From Hyphomicrobiales bacterium (lineage in GTDB: Bacteria > Pseudomonadota > Alphaproteobacteria > Rhizobiales > Beijerinckiaceae), in NCBI GenBank assembly GCA_017302635.1, contig JAFLCX010000002.1, forward strand, positions 558,001-622,000: a stretch of 64,000 bases of DNA, read 5' to 3'. The position numbers and the translations under genes are program-made. Below, in pieces: positions 38,436-47,235 of this stretch. A model generated the notes under the pieces. That model was not told the origin of the DNA. It did no database searches and saw only the letters and a list, made by a program, of their open reading frames with translations. The first letter of the stretch is position 1. Every line of letters starts with the position of its first letter.

Positions 38436-38441
38436 AAGCGG

Positions 38442-38924
38442 GTGAAGGTTGATCTCTTCGCCGTCGGCAAAATGAAGGCTGGGCCGGAGCGCGAACTCGT
38501 TCAGCGCTATGCCGAAAGGTTCAAGCTCATTGGCAAGGGCCTTGGACTCGATGGCCTTCGCTTCGTCGAGCTTTCCGAAAGCCCGGCGCGCCGGGATGAT
38601 GATCGGAAATCCGAAGAGGCGCTGGCGCTCGAGGGCGCCATTCCGGAGGGCTATCGCCGGGTGGTATTCGATGAGCGCGGCACGACGATGGAGAGCGCTG
38701 CGTTTGCCGCCAGCCTTGGGCGCTGGCGCGCTGAAAATCAGCCGGGAATCGCGTTTGTGATCGGCGGACCGGACGGCCTTGCCCCGGCTTTTGTCGCGCG
38801 TGCTGACCTCGTCCTAGCCTTTGGAAAACTGACCATTCCTCACCAACTGGTGCGCGTGCTGGTGGCCGAGCAGCTTTACCGCGCCGTCACCATCCTTGCT
38901 GGTCACCCCTATCACCGGGCATGA
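38442..38924 (+). CDS. rlmH: 23S rRNA pseudouridine-1915 N3-methyltransferase
   Basis: A 160-residue SPOUT methyltransferase that modifies pseudouridine 1915 in assembled ribosomes. It begins VKVDLFAVGKMKAGPERELV, has the knot region FVIGGPDGLAPAFVARADLV and the C-terminal dimer and SAM part FGKLTIPHQLVRVLVAEQLY, RAVTILAGHPYHRA, which are near invariant. The GTG at 38442 is the start, six bases after the rsfS stop. The stop overlaps the envC ATG. Confidence 0.95.
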   Translation: MKVDLFAVGKMKAGPERELVQRYAERFKLIGKGLGLDGLRFVELSESPARRDDDRKSEEALALEGAIPEGYRRVVFDERGTTMESAAFAASLGRWRAENQPGIAFVIGGPDGLAPAFVARADLVLAFGKLTIPHQLVRVLVAEQLYRAVTILAGHPYHRA

Positions 38925-40258
38925 TCGGGTCCGGAGGTGGCGTGATGCTGGCCGATTCGATCCGACCGGGAGGGCAGGGAAGCCGCGTGATCGCGGCACT
39001 TCTGTTGTGCGCCGTGCCGGCTCTCGCGCAGCAAGCCCCCGTGCCGGAAAAGCCGAAAAAGCAGGAGGAACTGCGCGGTGTCGAGCGCGAGATCGAACGC
39101 TCGACCTTCGAGCAGCGCCGCCTTGGCTTCGAGATCGAGAACCTGTCGGCCGAAGCACAGACCTTGCGTGCGCAACTGGTCGAGACCGCGCGGCGCGTGC
39201 GGGTGGCAGAAGATCGTATGGCTGCCGCCGAAACCCGGCTCGAGGATCTATCGGCGCGTGAATCAGCCCTGCGCCTCTCTTTGATTGCCCGCGAGCGCGT
39301 CACGGTCGAGGTTCTGGCTGCCATGCAGCGGATCGGGCGCAAGGCTCCGCCCGCCCTGCTGGTTGCGCCCGAGGATGTACTGTCCTCGATGCGGGCAGCC
39401 ATTCTGCTCGGTGCCGTGTTGCCTGAACTGCGCGAGGAAGCTCTGGCTCTTGTCACGGATTTGCGCAGCCTGGTCGACCTGCGTCGGGAAGCCACGGACA
39501 CGCGCGCACGTCTCGCCCGGGAACGCGATCAGATCGCGGGAGAGCGGACCCGGCTTTCCGACCTGATCGACAATCGCCAGCGCCAGATCGGGATCAGCCG
39601 CGAGCGTCTCGATGCCGAGAAGGCCAAGGTTGCGACCTTGACCCGCGAAGCGCGCTCGCTGCGCGATCTCATCTCACGCAGCGAGACCGAGATCATCGGT
39701 TCACCGCAGGCCGTGGAGTTCGCGCGCCGCGCACCACCTCCTGCCCGCAGCGCCGATCAGGTCGCCTCACTCCAGACCGGTGCTGGCCGCGAGGCCGGCC
39801 GTTTGCAGCCGCGCCGCGCATTCGCCGAATTGCGCGGCAACCTACCGATGCCGGTTTCCGGCCATGTCATGCGCGGTTATGCTCAACCGGATGGAACCGG
39901 CGGCACGGAGCGTGGTATCACGATCCAGTCGATCCGCGACGCAACCGTGACCGCCCCGGCCGATGCCTGGGTGCATTTCGCCGGGCCCTATCGCGGATAC
40001 GGGCATCTCGTGATCCTCAATGTCGGCAATGGATATCATGTTGTGCTCGCCGGGCTGGGGAAGCTCTCGGTCGAGATCGGGCAATTTGTTCTCGCCGGGG
40101 AGCCGATCGGCAATCTTGGCCTTTCTCCTGCCATAACACCGGGCGAAAACGTTGCGTCTTCGCGTCCGGCGCTTTACGTTGAGTTCCGGAAAGATGGTGC
40201 GCCGGTTGATCCGACGCCCTGGTGGCTCCCCCAATCAGCCGAAAAGGCCCGTGGATGA
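38921..40258 (+). CDS. envC: EnvC-like murein hydrolase activator
   Basis: A 445-residue periplasmic protein expected to activate amidases at the division site. The N-terminus has a signal-like stretch (VIAALLLCAVPALAQ, residues about 24-38). Residues 45-260 are a long coiled coil of Glu/Arg/Leu-rich helices, and the last 120 residues are a LytM (M23) domain: GHVMRGYAQPDGTGGTERGI, GPYRGYGHLVILNVGNGYHV. The zinc-ligand His and Asp at the HxxxD position and the HxH pair are not both present, so the enzyme is probably non-catalytic, as for EnvC. ATGA overlaps join it to rlmH and ctpA. Confidence 0.85.
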   Translation: MIGSGGGVMLADSIRPGGQGSRVIAALLLCAVPALAQQAPVPEKPKKQEELRGVEREIERSTFEQRRLGFEIENLSAEAQTLRAQLVETARRVRVAEDRMAAAETRLEDLSARESALRLSLIARERVTVEVLAAMQRIGRKAPPALLVAPEDVLSSMRAAILLGAVLPELREEALALVTDLRSLVDLRREATDTRARLARERDQIAGERTRLSDLIDNRQRQIGISRERLDAEKAKVATLTREARSLRDLISRSETEIIGSPQAVEFARRAPPPARSADQVASLQTGAGREAGRLQPRRAFAELRGNLPMPVSGHVMRGYAQPDGTGGTERGITIQSIRDATVTAPADAWVHFAGPYRGYGHLVILNVGNGYHVVLAGLGKLSVEIGQFVLAGEPIGNLGLSPAITPGENVASSRPALYVEFRKDGAPVDPTPWWLPQSAEKARG

Positions 40259-41625
40259 TGCGCAAACTCCCTCTGTTTCTTTCTGGCGTGGCGCTTGGCG
40301 CGGTCGCTCTGGTGGCTCTCGATGAAGTGCGGATCAGCATGTCGGCCAATGCCGCTGCGAATGACACGTACCGTCGATTGACGCTTTTCGGCGAGGTTTT
40401 CGACAAGATCCGCTCGGATTATGTCGACAAGCCCGACGAAGCAAAGCTGATCGAGGCCGCCATCAACGGCATGGTGCAGTCGCTTGATCCGCATTCGAGC
40501 TTCCTCGATCAGAAGTCCAACCTCGAGATGCAGCAGCAGACCCGCGGCGAGTTCGGTGGCCTCGGCATCGAGGTCCAGATGGAGGAGGGCCTCGTCAAGG
40601 TCGTGACCCCGTTCGACGAATCACCGGCGGCCAAGGCCGGCATTCAGGCGAATGACCTCGTGACCCACATCAACGACGAGCAGGTTCAGGGTCTCACGCT
40701 CAATCAGGCGGTTGAGAAAATGAAGGGCCCGCGCGGCACCGCCGTGAAGCTGAAAATCCTGCGCAACAAGCGTGACACGCTGGAGCTTTCGATCACGCGT
40801 GACATCATCCGCCCGCCGGTGGTGCGTGCGCAGAAGGAGGGTGATGATGTCGGTTATCTGCGGATCGGTTCCTTCAACGAGCAGACCAATGACGGGCTGA
40901 AGAAGGAAATCGCGCGGCTGACCAGCGAAATTGGCGCCGACAAGCTCAAGGGCTTTATCCTGGATCTGCGCAACAACCCCGGTGGTTTGCTGGACCAGTC
41001 CATTCTCGTGGCGGATGCCTTCCTGGATGCGGGCGAGATTGTTTCAACGCGCGGCAAGACCAATGATCAGACCAGCCGTGCGCTGGCGAAGCCCGGCGAT
41101 ATCGCTGCCGGCAAGAAGATTGTCGTGCTCATCAATGGCGGCTCGGCCTCGGCTTCCGAGATTGTGGCGGGCGCCTTGCAGGATCAGGAGCGCGCGACGA
41201 TTGTGGGCACTCGCTCCTTCGGCAAGGGCTCGGTGCAGTCCATCTTCCAGATGCGCGGCAACTTCGCCCTGAAGCTGACGACTCAGCTTTACTACACGCC
41301 TTCGGGCCGCTCGATTCAGGGCCGCGGTATCGGGCCGGATTTCATCGTCAATCAGGATGTGCCGGAGGCGGAGCGGGCCCGTTACGAGATCAAGGGCGAG
41401 AGCTCCATCCGGGGCCATATCAAGGTCAATGAGGAGGAGCAGGGTGGCTCCTCGGGGTTTGTTCCGACCGATCGCAGCAAGGATACGCAGTTGATCTGGG
41501 CCGCGAAGTTCCTGCGTGGTGAAGTCAGCCGCGAGAATCCGGGCGAGGGCGTGACCGTTGCACCCAGGCCGGCCAAGCCCGAGGCTCGCGCCAGCGCGCC
41601 GAAGCCTGCCGAAAAGAAGAACTAA
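40255..41625 (+). CDS. ctpA: C-terminal processing serine protease (S41)
   Basis: A 456-residue periplasmic protease. An N-terminal signal or anchor (LPLFLSGVALGAVALVAL) is followed by an N-terminal domain, a PDZ domain (about 85-165: GLGIEVQMEEGLVKVVTPFD, SPAAKAGIQANDLVTHINDE), and the S41 catalytic domain with Ser in NGGSASASEIVAG and Lys in SFGKGSVQS. It cleaves proteins from the C-terminus and can degrade murein hydrolases, which fits its place next to envC. The ATG at 40255 overlaps the envC stop. The C-terminus is a Pro/Lys/Ala-rich tail. Confidence 0.93.
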   Translation: MMRKLPLFLSGVALGAVALVALDEVRISMSANAAANDTYRRLTLFGEVFDKIRSDYVDKPDEAKLIEAAINGMVQSLDPHSSFLDQKSNLEMQQQTRGEFGGLGIEVQMEEGLVKVVTPFDESPAAKAGIQANDLVTHINDEQVQGLTLNQAVEKMKGPRGTAVKLKILRNKRDTLELSITRDIIRPPVVRAQKEGDDVGYLRIGSFNEQTNDGLKKEIARLTSEIGADKLKGFILDLRNNPGGLLDQSILVADAFLDAGEIVSTRGKTNDQTSRALAKPGDIAAGKKIVVLINGGSASASEIVAGALQDQERATIVGTRSFGKGSVQSIFQMRGNFALKLTTQLYYTPSGRSIQGRGIGPDFIVNQDVPEAERARYEIKGESSIRGHIKVNEEEQGGSSGFVPTDRSKDTQLIWAAKFLRGEVSRENPGEGVTVAPRPAKPEARASAPKPAEKKN

Positions 41626-41810
41626 ACAACCTCCTGGCGCAGTTTCGAAATCGCCATGGCCGGCAGAAATGCCGGCCATTCTCGTTTTTTGTGAGCGAAA
41701 CGCATTCCGGAAGCACGGGTCTTAAGCGCCCGTTAACCACGGCTCTTTACCACTTGAGGTTGGAGGAGCGGGTGCCGGAATGGCGCCTTGTTTCTCGGTT
41801 TGGGAGCAAC

Positions 41811-42995
41811 ATGGCGTTCGACAGCCTCGCCACACCCCTCGGCCTTGAGCCGAAGAAGCCGAAAAGCGCCAAACGCTTTTCGAAGCGACGTGTGCTGCTT
41901 TTTGTCATCTACCTGACCGCCATCGTGATCCTGACCTTTGCGGCCATCAAATCCACCCGCCAGTCCGGCACGCCGGTCGCAATGGCGAAAATTGAACGCA
42001 TGGATGCGCCACGCGGGGATACCGCCCGGATTGAGCGCCCGACCGACGAACAACAACCAAGGCAGGATACCGGTCCACGATCCAGCGCAGCGGATGTCGA
42101 GCAGGAAAGCGGCGTCAAAGTCATCCGGCAGAATGGTGGACAGGCACCCGGCGCCACCGTGATCCGTGTACCGGATTCTGCGCGTGAGGGCGAAAGGATG
42201 GCACCCGCGCCCGATCCGCGCGTGGTCGAGCGCGTGGCGCTGGGTTTCCTGCCGAAGACCGGCGAAGGCGGCATCACGCCGCGCCGCATCTATGCGCGCC
42301 CCTTCGCCAATACGGACAAACCCCGGATCGCCGTGGTGCTGACCGGTGTCGGCGTCTCCGCGCGCAGCACAACCGACGCGATTTCGCGACTTCCCGGTGA
42401 TTTCACGCTGGCCTTCGCGCCCTATGGTCGCGATCTGGAAGCGCAGGTGATGCGCGCGCGTCGCGATGGTCACGAAGTGCTGCTTCAGGTGCCAATGGAG
42501 CCGTTTGACTTCCCGGACAGCGATCCCGGCCCCCACACCCTGCGCGCAGGCAGCAGTGCGAAAGAGAATGTCGAGCGCCTGCATTGGCTGATGTCACGGT
42601 TCTCGGGCTATGTCGGCATCATGAATTACATGGGCGGCAAGCTTCTCTCGAACCCGACGGCGCTTCAGCCGGTTCTGGACGAGATGGCCCGGCGCGGCCT
42701 GCTTTTCCTGGATGACGGCTCGACCCCGCGTTCGAACGTGCTTGAACTCGCTGGGCGGACCGGCCTGCCGGCAATCCGGGCGGACAGGATCGTCGAGGCG
42801 GCAGGCTCGGCAAAGCCGCTTCGCACGCTGCTCGCCGAGGCCGAGGAAATCGCGTTGCGCAATGGTCGCGCCGTGATCACGGTGCCTGCGCTCTCGGCCA
42901 ATATCGAGATGCTGGTGAACTGGGAGAGCGAACTCGGTTCCCGCAATATCGTCGTTGCCCCTCTGAGCGCGGTTGTGCCTGCGGCCCGGCGTTGA
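41811..42995 (+). CDS. Divergent polysaccharide deacetylase
   Basis: A 394-residue protein with one N-terminal membrane anchor (VLLFVIYLTAIVILTFAAI, about 28-46), a disordered Arg/Asp/Gln/Pro-rich linker (50-160) and a C-terminal divergent polysaccharide deacetylase domain (PF04748): IAVVLTGVGVSARSTTDAIS, LPGDFTLAFAPYGRDLE, VLLQVPMEPFDFPDSDPGP, YVGIMNYMGG and LLFLDDGSTPRS. Members act on cell-wall or exopolysaccharide sugars. The position between ctpA and rppH is conserved, and a murein role is plausible. The ATG at 41811 follows GGGAG; the longer frame is not needed. Confidence 0.85.
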   Translation: MAFDSLATPLGLEPKKPKSAKRFSKRRVLLFVIYLTAIVILTFAAIKSTRQSGTPVAMAKIERMDAPRGDTARIERPTDEQQPRQDTGPRSSAADVEQESGVKVIRQNGGQAPGATVIRVPDSAREGERMAPAPDPRVVERVALGFLPKTGEGGITPRRIYARPFANTDKPRIAVVLTGVGVSARSTTDAISRLPGDFTLAFAPYGRDLEAQVMRARRDGHEVLLQVPMEPFDFPDSDPGPHTLRAGSSAKENVERLHWLMSRFSGYVGIMNYMGGKLLSNPTALQPVLDEMARRGLLFLDDGSTPRSNVLELAGRTGLPAIRADRIVEAAGSAKPLRTLLAEAEEIALRNGRAVITVPALSANIEMLVNWESELGSRNIVVAPLSAVVPAARR

Positions 42996-43073
42996 GAATT
43001 CCGGATGAAAACCCTGTTCGGACGGCTTGATCTCGTCGCCACGAAGCCCAAAAAGAACGACAAAGGTTTCCGC

Positions 43074-43592
43074 ATGGCCCGCGACATCACCACCCTGCCT
43101 TATCGCCCCTGCGTGGGTGCCGCCGTTTTCAATGCGGCGGGGTTGGTTTTTGTCGGTCGCCGTCGCTCTGACAAGATGGGCGTCGGCCACGAAGGCGGTT
43201 ATGCTTGGCAGATGCCGCAGGGCGGCATCGACCCCGGTGAGGACCCGCTCAAGGCCGCCCTGCGCGAGCTTTACGAGGAAACCAATATCCGCTCGGTGGA
43301 ACTGCTCGCCGAAGCCCCGGATTGGTATCACTACGATCTCCCGCTCGAAATCATGGGTCGCGCGCTGAAGGGGCGTTATCGTGGGCAGGCGCAGAAATGG
43401 TTTGCCTTCCGCTTCACCGGCGATGAGCGCGAGATTGACGTGAATGCGCCCGGTGGCGGAGCGCACCGCCCGGAATTCGGTGACTGGCGCTGGGAGCCCT
43501 TGCAGAACCTGCCGGGCATGATCGTGCCGTTCAAGCGCCCCGTCTATGATCGGGTGGTCGAGACTTTCGCTCGCTTTGGTGCGCAGGCCTGA
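43074..43592 (+). CDS. rppH: RNA pyrophosphohydrolase RppH
   Basis: A Nudix enzyme that removes pyrophosphate from 5' triphosphate RNA to start decay. The 172-residue protein begins with [20 protein letters not shown], typical of RppH, and has [20 protein letters not shown] plus ELYEETNI as the Nudix box, with Asn in place of the second Gly. The C-terminal [20 protein letters not shown] and FGDWRWEPL are also diagnostic. I chose the ATG at 43074; an ATG at 43005 adds 23 residues with no family match and is possible. It ends the plus-strand core block. Confidence 0.9.
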   Translation: MARDITTLPYRPCVGAAVFNAAGLVFVGRRRSDKMGVGHEGGYAWQMPQGGIDPGEDPLKAALRELYEETNIRSVELLAEAPDWYHYDLPLEIMGRALKGRYRGQAQKWFAFRFTGDEREIDVNAPGGGAHRPEFGDWRWEPLQNLPGMIVPFKRPVYDRVVETFARFGAQA

Positions 43593-43782
43593 AAGCGGCC
43601 ACACCTATGCCTTCCGGACATGTCTGGCGCGTCGAGTTTGATTTGCACGCGCGGCCCGGCTGGATTTTCGTAGCGTCGACAATCCGCTGATCCGGCATTG
43701 ACAGGGCCTGCCCCTTGGCTGGATCGTGGCTCCAATCAAGATCAGCGCGGGCAATGGCATCGCGCGAAAGCAGGAACGCCCC

Positions 43783-44523
43783 ATGAGCCTTCCCAATGCT
43801 CCCGACGCGGGTGGCCGGTTCACGCAACGTGACCGGGCATGGCATCCCCCGGCCTATACGCCCGGTTACAAGACTTCGGTGCTGCGCTCGCCGCGCTGTG
43901 CGCTGCTTTCCATCGATCAAGGGCCGGGAGAGCGCAGCGGGCCGGTCTTCGCCCGCTCGATGCTGCATCCGCTCGATAACGACCTGACGCTCAATTATGC
44001 GAGCGCGCTTGGCTTGGAGGGTTCAGCAATCGGCGAGCGCATCATTGTGCATGGCCGCGTACTCGACGAGATGGGCCGGCCGGTGCCGAATACCCTGATT
44101 GAAGTGTGGCAGGCCAATGCTGGCGGGCGCTATCGCCACAAGAAGGACACTTACCTTGCGCCGCTGGACCCCGCCTTTGGCGGCTGCGGCCGCGTGGTGA
44201 CTGACGAGGCCGGGCGCTATTTCTTCCGCACAATCAAGCCGGGGCCCTACCCTTGGCCGAACCATGGTTCGGACTGGCGTCCTGCACATATCCATTTCTC
44301 GATTTTCGGCGAGGCCTTCGTTCAAAGGCTGGTCAGTCAGCTCTATTTCGAGGGCGATCCGCTCATCGCGCTCTGCCCGATCGTCAACACGATCGCCGAT
44401 CCGCGCGCGGTGAACCAACTCGTGGCGAAGCTCGATATGGGCGAGATGCTTGCCTTCGATTGCCTCGCCTATCGCTTCGATATCGTGCTTCGTGGGCGTC
44501 AGCAGACCTTTTTCGAGAGCTAG
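43783..44523 (+). CDS. pcaH: Protocatechuate 3,4-dioxygenase beta subunit
   Basis: Catalytic subunit of the intradiol ring-cleaving enzyme that converts protocatechuate to carboxymuconate. The 246-residue protein has the short N-terminal extension [18 protein letters not shown], the fold [20 protein letters not shown] and the iron ligands: one Tyr in [12 protein letters not shown], a second Tyr in [13 protein letters not shown], and two His in [10 protein letters not shown]. The ATG at 43783 follows AGGA. pcaG starts 75 bases after the stop. The other pca genes (C, B, D, Q) are not in the window. Confidence 0.94.
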   Translation: MSLPNAPDAGGRFTQRDRAWHPPAYTPGYKTSVLRSPRCALLSIDQGPGERSGPVFARSMLHPLDNDLTLNYASALGLEGSAIGERIIVHGRVLDEMGRPVPNTLIEVWQANAGGRYRHKKDTYLAPLDPAFGGCGRVVTDEAGRYFFRTIKPGPYPWPNHGSDWRPAHIHFSIFGEAFVQRLVSQLYFEGDPLIALCPIVNTIADPRAVNQLVAKLDMGEMLAFDCLAYRFDIVLRGRQQTFFES

Positions 44524-44597
44524 CGCATTTTCGAGCGAAGTGGATTCCGGTTCGTGTGAAGACAACGCGACAAATCCGAAACACGGGAGGGGATGTG

Positions 44598-45164
44598 ATG
44601 CCCGTTGAGTACCTCAAGGAAACACCGTCCCAGACTGCGGGGCCTTATGTTCATATCGGCACGCTGCCGGGACAGGCGGGCCTCGCGATCCGTGCCGACG
44701 AGGCGCTTCACATCATCGCCGCCGAGGGTGAGCGGATCGTGATCGAAGGGCTGGTGCTGGATGGCTCCGGCACGCCGGTGCGCGACGCGATGGTTGAACT
44801 CTGGCAGGCCGATGCGCAGGGCAGGGTGGGCGTTCATGGCCTGTGGGGGCGGGCCGGTGCCGATGCCACGACAGGCGAGTTCCGGTTCGAGACCGTGCGG
44901 CCGGGTGCCCTGTCATGGCCGGATGGCCGCAAGCAGGCACAACATGTGAGCCTGCTGATCTTCGCGCGCGGTATCAATATCCACCTGCACACGCGGCTTT
45001 ATTTTCCCGATGACGAGGCCGCTTTGGCCGCCGACCCGGTTCTGGGGCGGATCGAACAGGCCGTGCGCCGCAAGACGCTCATTGCCGAGAAAACCGGGCC
45101 AGGGCGCTACCGCCTTGTGCTGCGCCTTCAGGGTGAGGACGAGACGGTTTTCTTTGATGCGTGA
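44598..45164 (+). CDS. pcaG: Protocatechuate 3,4-dioxygenase alpha subunit
   Basis: Partner subunit of PcaH; together they form the (alpha-beta)-Fe complex. The 188-residue protein has the intradiol fold (IEGLVLDGSGTPVRDAMVEL, WQADAQGRV, FRFETVRPGALSWPDGRKQA, NIHLHTRLYFPDDE) but not the beta-subunit iron-ligand histidines and tyrosines. The N-terminus LKETPSQTAGPYVHIGTLPG matches PcaG. GGAGGGG lies eight bases before the ATG at 44598. It is the last gene of the unit and convergent with the moeA-like fusion. Confidence 0.94.
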   Translation: MPVEYLKETPSQTAGPYVHIGTLPGQAGLAIRADEALHIIAAEGERIVIEGLVLDGSGTPVRDAMVELWQADAQGRVGVHGLWGRAGADATTGEFRFETVRPGALSWPDGRKQAQHVSLLIFARGINIHLHTRLYFPDDEAALAADPVLGRIEQAVRRKTLIAEKTGPGRYRLVLRLQGEDETVFFDA

Positions 45165-45265
45165 AGCCACCATCTGAGGCGGATCAAATCGCCCGATCTT
45201 CCGGTTGAGACAGAGCCTCGCCACCCCGGAGAGATCTGGCGTATCGCGCGATTTTTCCTTGTCGC

Positions 45266-47206
45266 TCAGAGGCTTGCCGGCTCAAAACCGAGTGCGCGCA
45301 AACGCGTGGCTGAATCGGTCAGGGCGGAGGCGAAATCCGCAGCGAAGCGCCCGGGCGCGAAATCTTTGCGCAAGGCGAAATCATAGTGTTCTTCCGCCAA
45401 CGGGAGGAAGCCGAGCCCTTGTGCCTCGGCCACAGGCCGGATCGCAACTCCCCAATCGGCCCGCCCCTGAGCGATGCTGGCGGCCACCGCATTGTGGGAG
45501 CGAGGCTGGTTCCAATAGCCTGCGGGACGCTGGCCTTTCAGCAACTGGTCGATCAGCATTCGCGTCCCGGCACCCTGATTGCGGTTGACCATGATGCAAT
45601 CGGGATCGGCCAAGGCAGCTGCGATTGCAGATTCGGGCCCCCTCCCGACAAAGCGTGGATCGCTCTTGCGGAACACGAGACCCTGCATCCGCCTCCAGCC
45701 CGATAGCAAAGTCAGGTCATCCGAAAGGAACGGCATGTTGTAAACTCCGCTGGCTGGATCGAGCAGATGGATGGGGGCGAGATCACACTCGCCCCGCTTC
45801 AGGGCCGAGAGTCCGCCGAGACTGCCGATCGCCAGGATGCGGCTGCTGATCCCTCGCTTCAGCAATTCGGCCGAGACCGCATCGAGGCCAGCACAATGGC
45901 TGCCCATGATCACGAGATCCGGCACCTTCACATGGGCCGAAAATAGCCTCACGTCCGTTTCGGTATCGGCTTGCATGGCATCGGCCAGCGCATCGATGGC
46001 GACAAAGCCATCCGCCTGGGAAAACGCGGTTACGGCGCCCGATCCCTTTCCGATGGGGTGGGCGACATAGCCTTGGGCATCCCGGGCCAGCGCGACCATG
46101 ACGAACTCGGTGCGACCCAGTTCGGATGCTATCCGAACCGGCACGCGTGCCATCAGGCTCGTTTCCTGTCGGGCTGGCAACCCGGCCATGGTCCGCAGGG
46201 CCGGCGCGACGATATCGTGAAACGTGAACATGGCGGAGGTCGGAAATCCCGGCAGGACGACAACCGGCTTGCCGTCGGCGACCGCGAGGCAGAGCGGCTT
46301 TCCCGGTTTGAGCGCAACGCCATGCGCGACGATCCCCGGTTTTCCAAGGCCGGCCACCACGCGATAGGTGAGGTCGCCAGCCCCTTTCGATGTGCCACCC
46401 GAGAGGATGACAGCATCGCAGTTCCGGTGCGCTTCACGGATCGCTGCCTCAAGGCGCACGGGATCATCGGCAGTTGCGCCATAGGATATCGGCTCACAGC
46501 CATTTTCTTCGAGTGCGGCCGCGATGATCGGGCCGTTGGAATCATAGATCTTGGCAGGCGGGAGCGCCTCGCCCGGCTGAATGAGTTCATCGCCGGTCGA
46601 GATCACGGCCACGCGTGGCCTGCGCCAGGCTTGCGCTTCGCTGAGCCCGACCGCCGCCAGCATGCCGATTTCGCGCGCGGTGATGACCGTGCCGGCATGC
46701 AGCAGCGTTTGCCCCCGCGCGATATCCGACCCGGCGAACGAAATATTCTGACCCGGAGATACACCTCGCATGGCAAGGATCGCTCCCGTGCCAGCGGGTT
46801 CGGTCTGTTCGATCATGATGACCGCATCCGCTCCGCGTGGCACCGGGCCGCCGGTCGAGATCGGCGTTGCCGTTCCGGTCGCAACCGGCAAGGCCGGATT
46901 ATGCCCGCAATGAATGACCTCGGCATTGAGCCGCAACGTCACGGGCTGGCCTGCGGAAGCCGTGGCGAGATCAGCGGCGCGAACCGCAAAACCGTCGACA
47001 ACGGAGCGATCGAAAGGCGGAGTGTCCACTTCGGCATACACATCCTCCGCCAGAGCACGACGAAGCAGGTCGCGCAGTCCGACAACCTCCTTCCCGAGTG
47101 TTCCGGGCTGGAGCGCAGCCGAAAAGGCAGCGATGGCTTCATCGCGCGACATGACCTTCAGGAATTGTTCCTGATTCTGGCCGGCTTCCTGAGGGGACGT
47201 TTTCAT
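45266..47206 (-). CDS. MoeA-type molybdopterin molybdenumtransferase fused to a PBP-like domain
   Basis: A 646-residue two-domain protein. Residues about 15-420 are MoeA, which inserts molybdate into adenylylated molybdopterin: PPFDRSVVDGFAVRA, STGGPVPRGADAVIMIEQTE, PRVAVISTGDELIQPGEALP, YDSNGPIIAAAL, VILSGGTSKGAGDLTYRVV and LPGFPTSAMFTF. From about 430 comes a periplasmic-binding-protein-like domain (PF12727 type) without a signal peptide: LVIMGSHCAGLDAVSAELLK, GVYNMPFLSDDLTLLSG, CIMVNRNQGAGTRMLIDQLL, DWGVAIRPVAEA. The fusion is known in other lineages. It probably binds molybdate or tungstate, or a cofactor-related ligand. It lies 29 bases after the degenerate MoeA-like gene and next to tupBC, so tungsten rather than molybdenum is plausible. 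Confidence 0.85.
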   Translation of the reverse strand: MKTSPQEAGQNQEQFLKVMSRDEAIAAFSAALQPGTLGKEVVGLRDLLRRALAEDVYAEVDTPPFDRSVVDGFAVRAADLATASAGQPVTLRLNAEVIHCGHNPALPVATGTATPISTGGPVPRGADAVIMIEQTEPAGTGAILAMRGVSPGQNISFAGSDIARGQTLLHAGTVITAREIGMLAAVGLSEAQAWRRPRVAVISTGDELIQPGEALPPAKIYDSNGPIIAAALEENGCEPISYGATADDPVRLEAAIREAHRNCDAVILSGGTSKGAGDLTYRVVAGLGKPGIVAHGVALKPGKPLCLAVADGKPVVVLPGFPTSAMFTFHDIVAPALRTMAGLPARQETSLMARVPVRIASELGRTEFVMVALARDAQGYVAHPIGKGSGAVTAFSQADGFVAIDALADAMQADTETDVRLFSAHVKVPDLVIMGSHCAGLDAVSAELLKRGISSRILAIGSLGGLSALKRGECDLAPIHLLDPASGVYNMPFLSDDLTLLSGWRRMQGLVFRKSDPRFVGRGPESAIAAALADPDCIMVNRNQGAGTRMLIDQLLKGQRPAGYWNQPRSHNAVAASIAQGRADWGVAIRPVAEAQGLGFLPLAEEHYDFALRKDFAPGRFAADFASALTDSATRLRALGFEPASL

Positions 47207-47235
47207 GGCCGAGGCATTCTATCGGTGCTGCTCGA

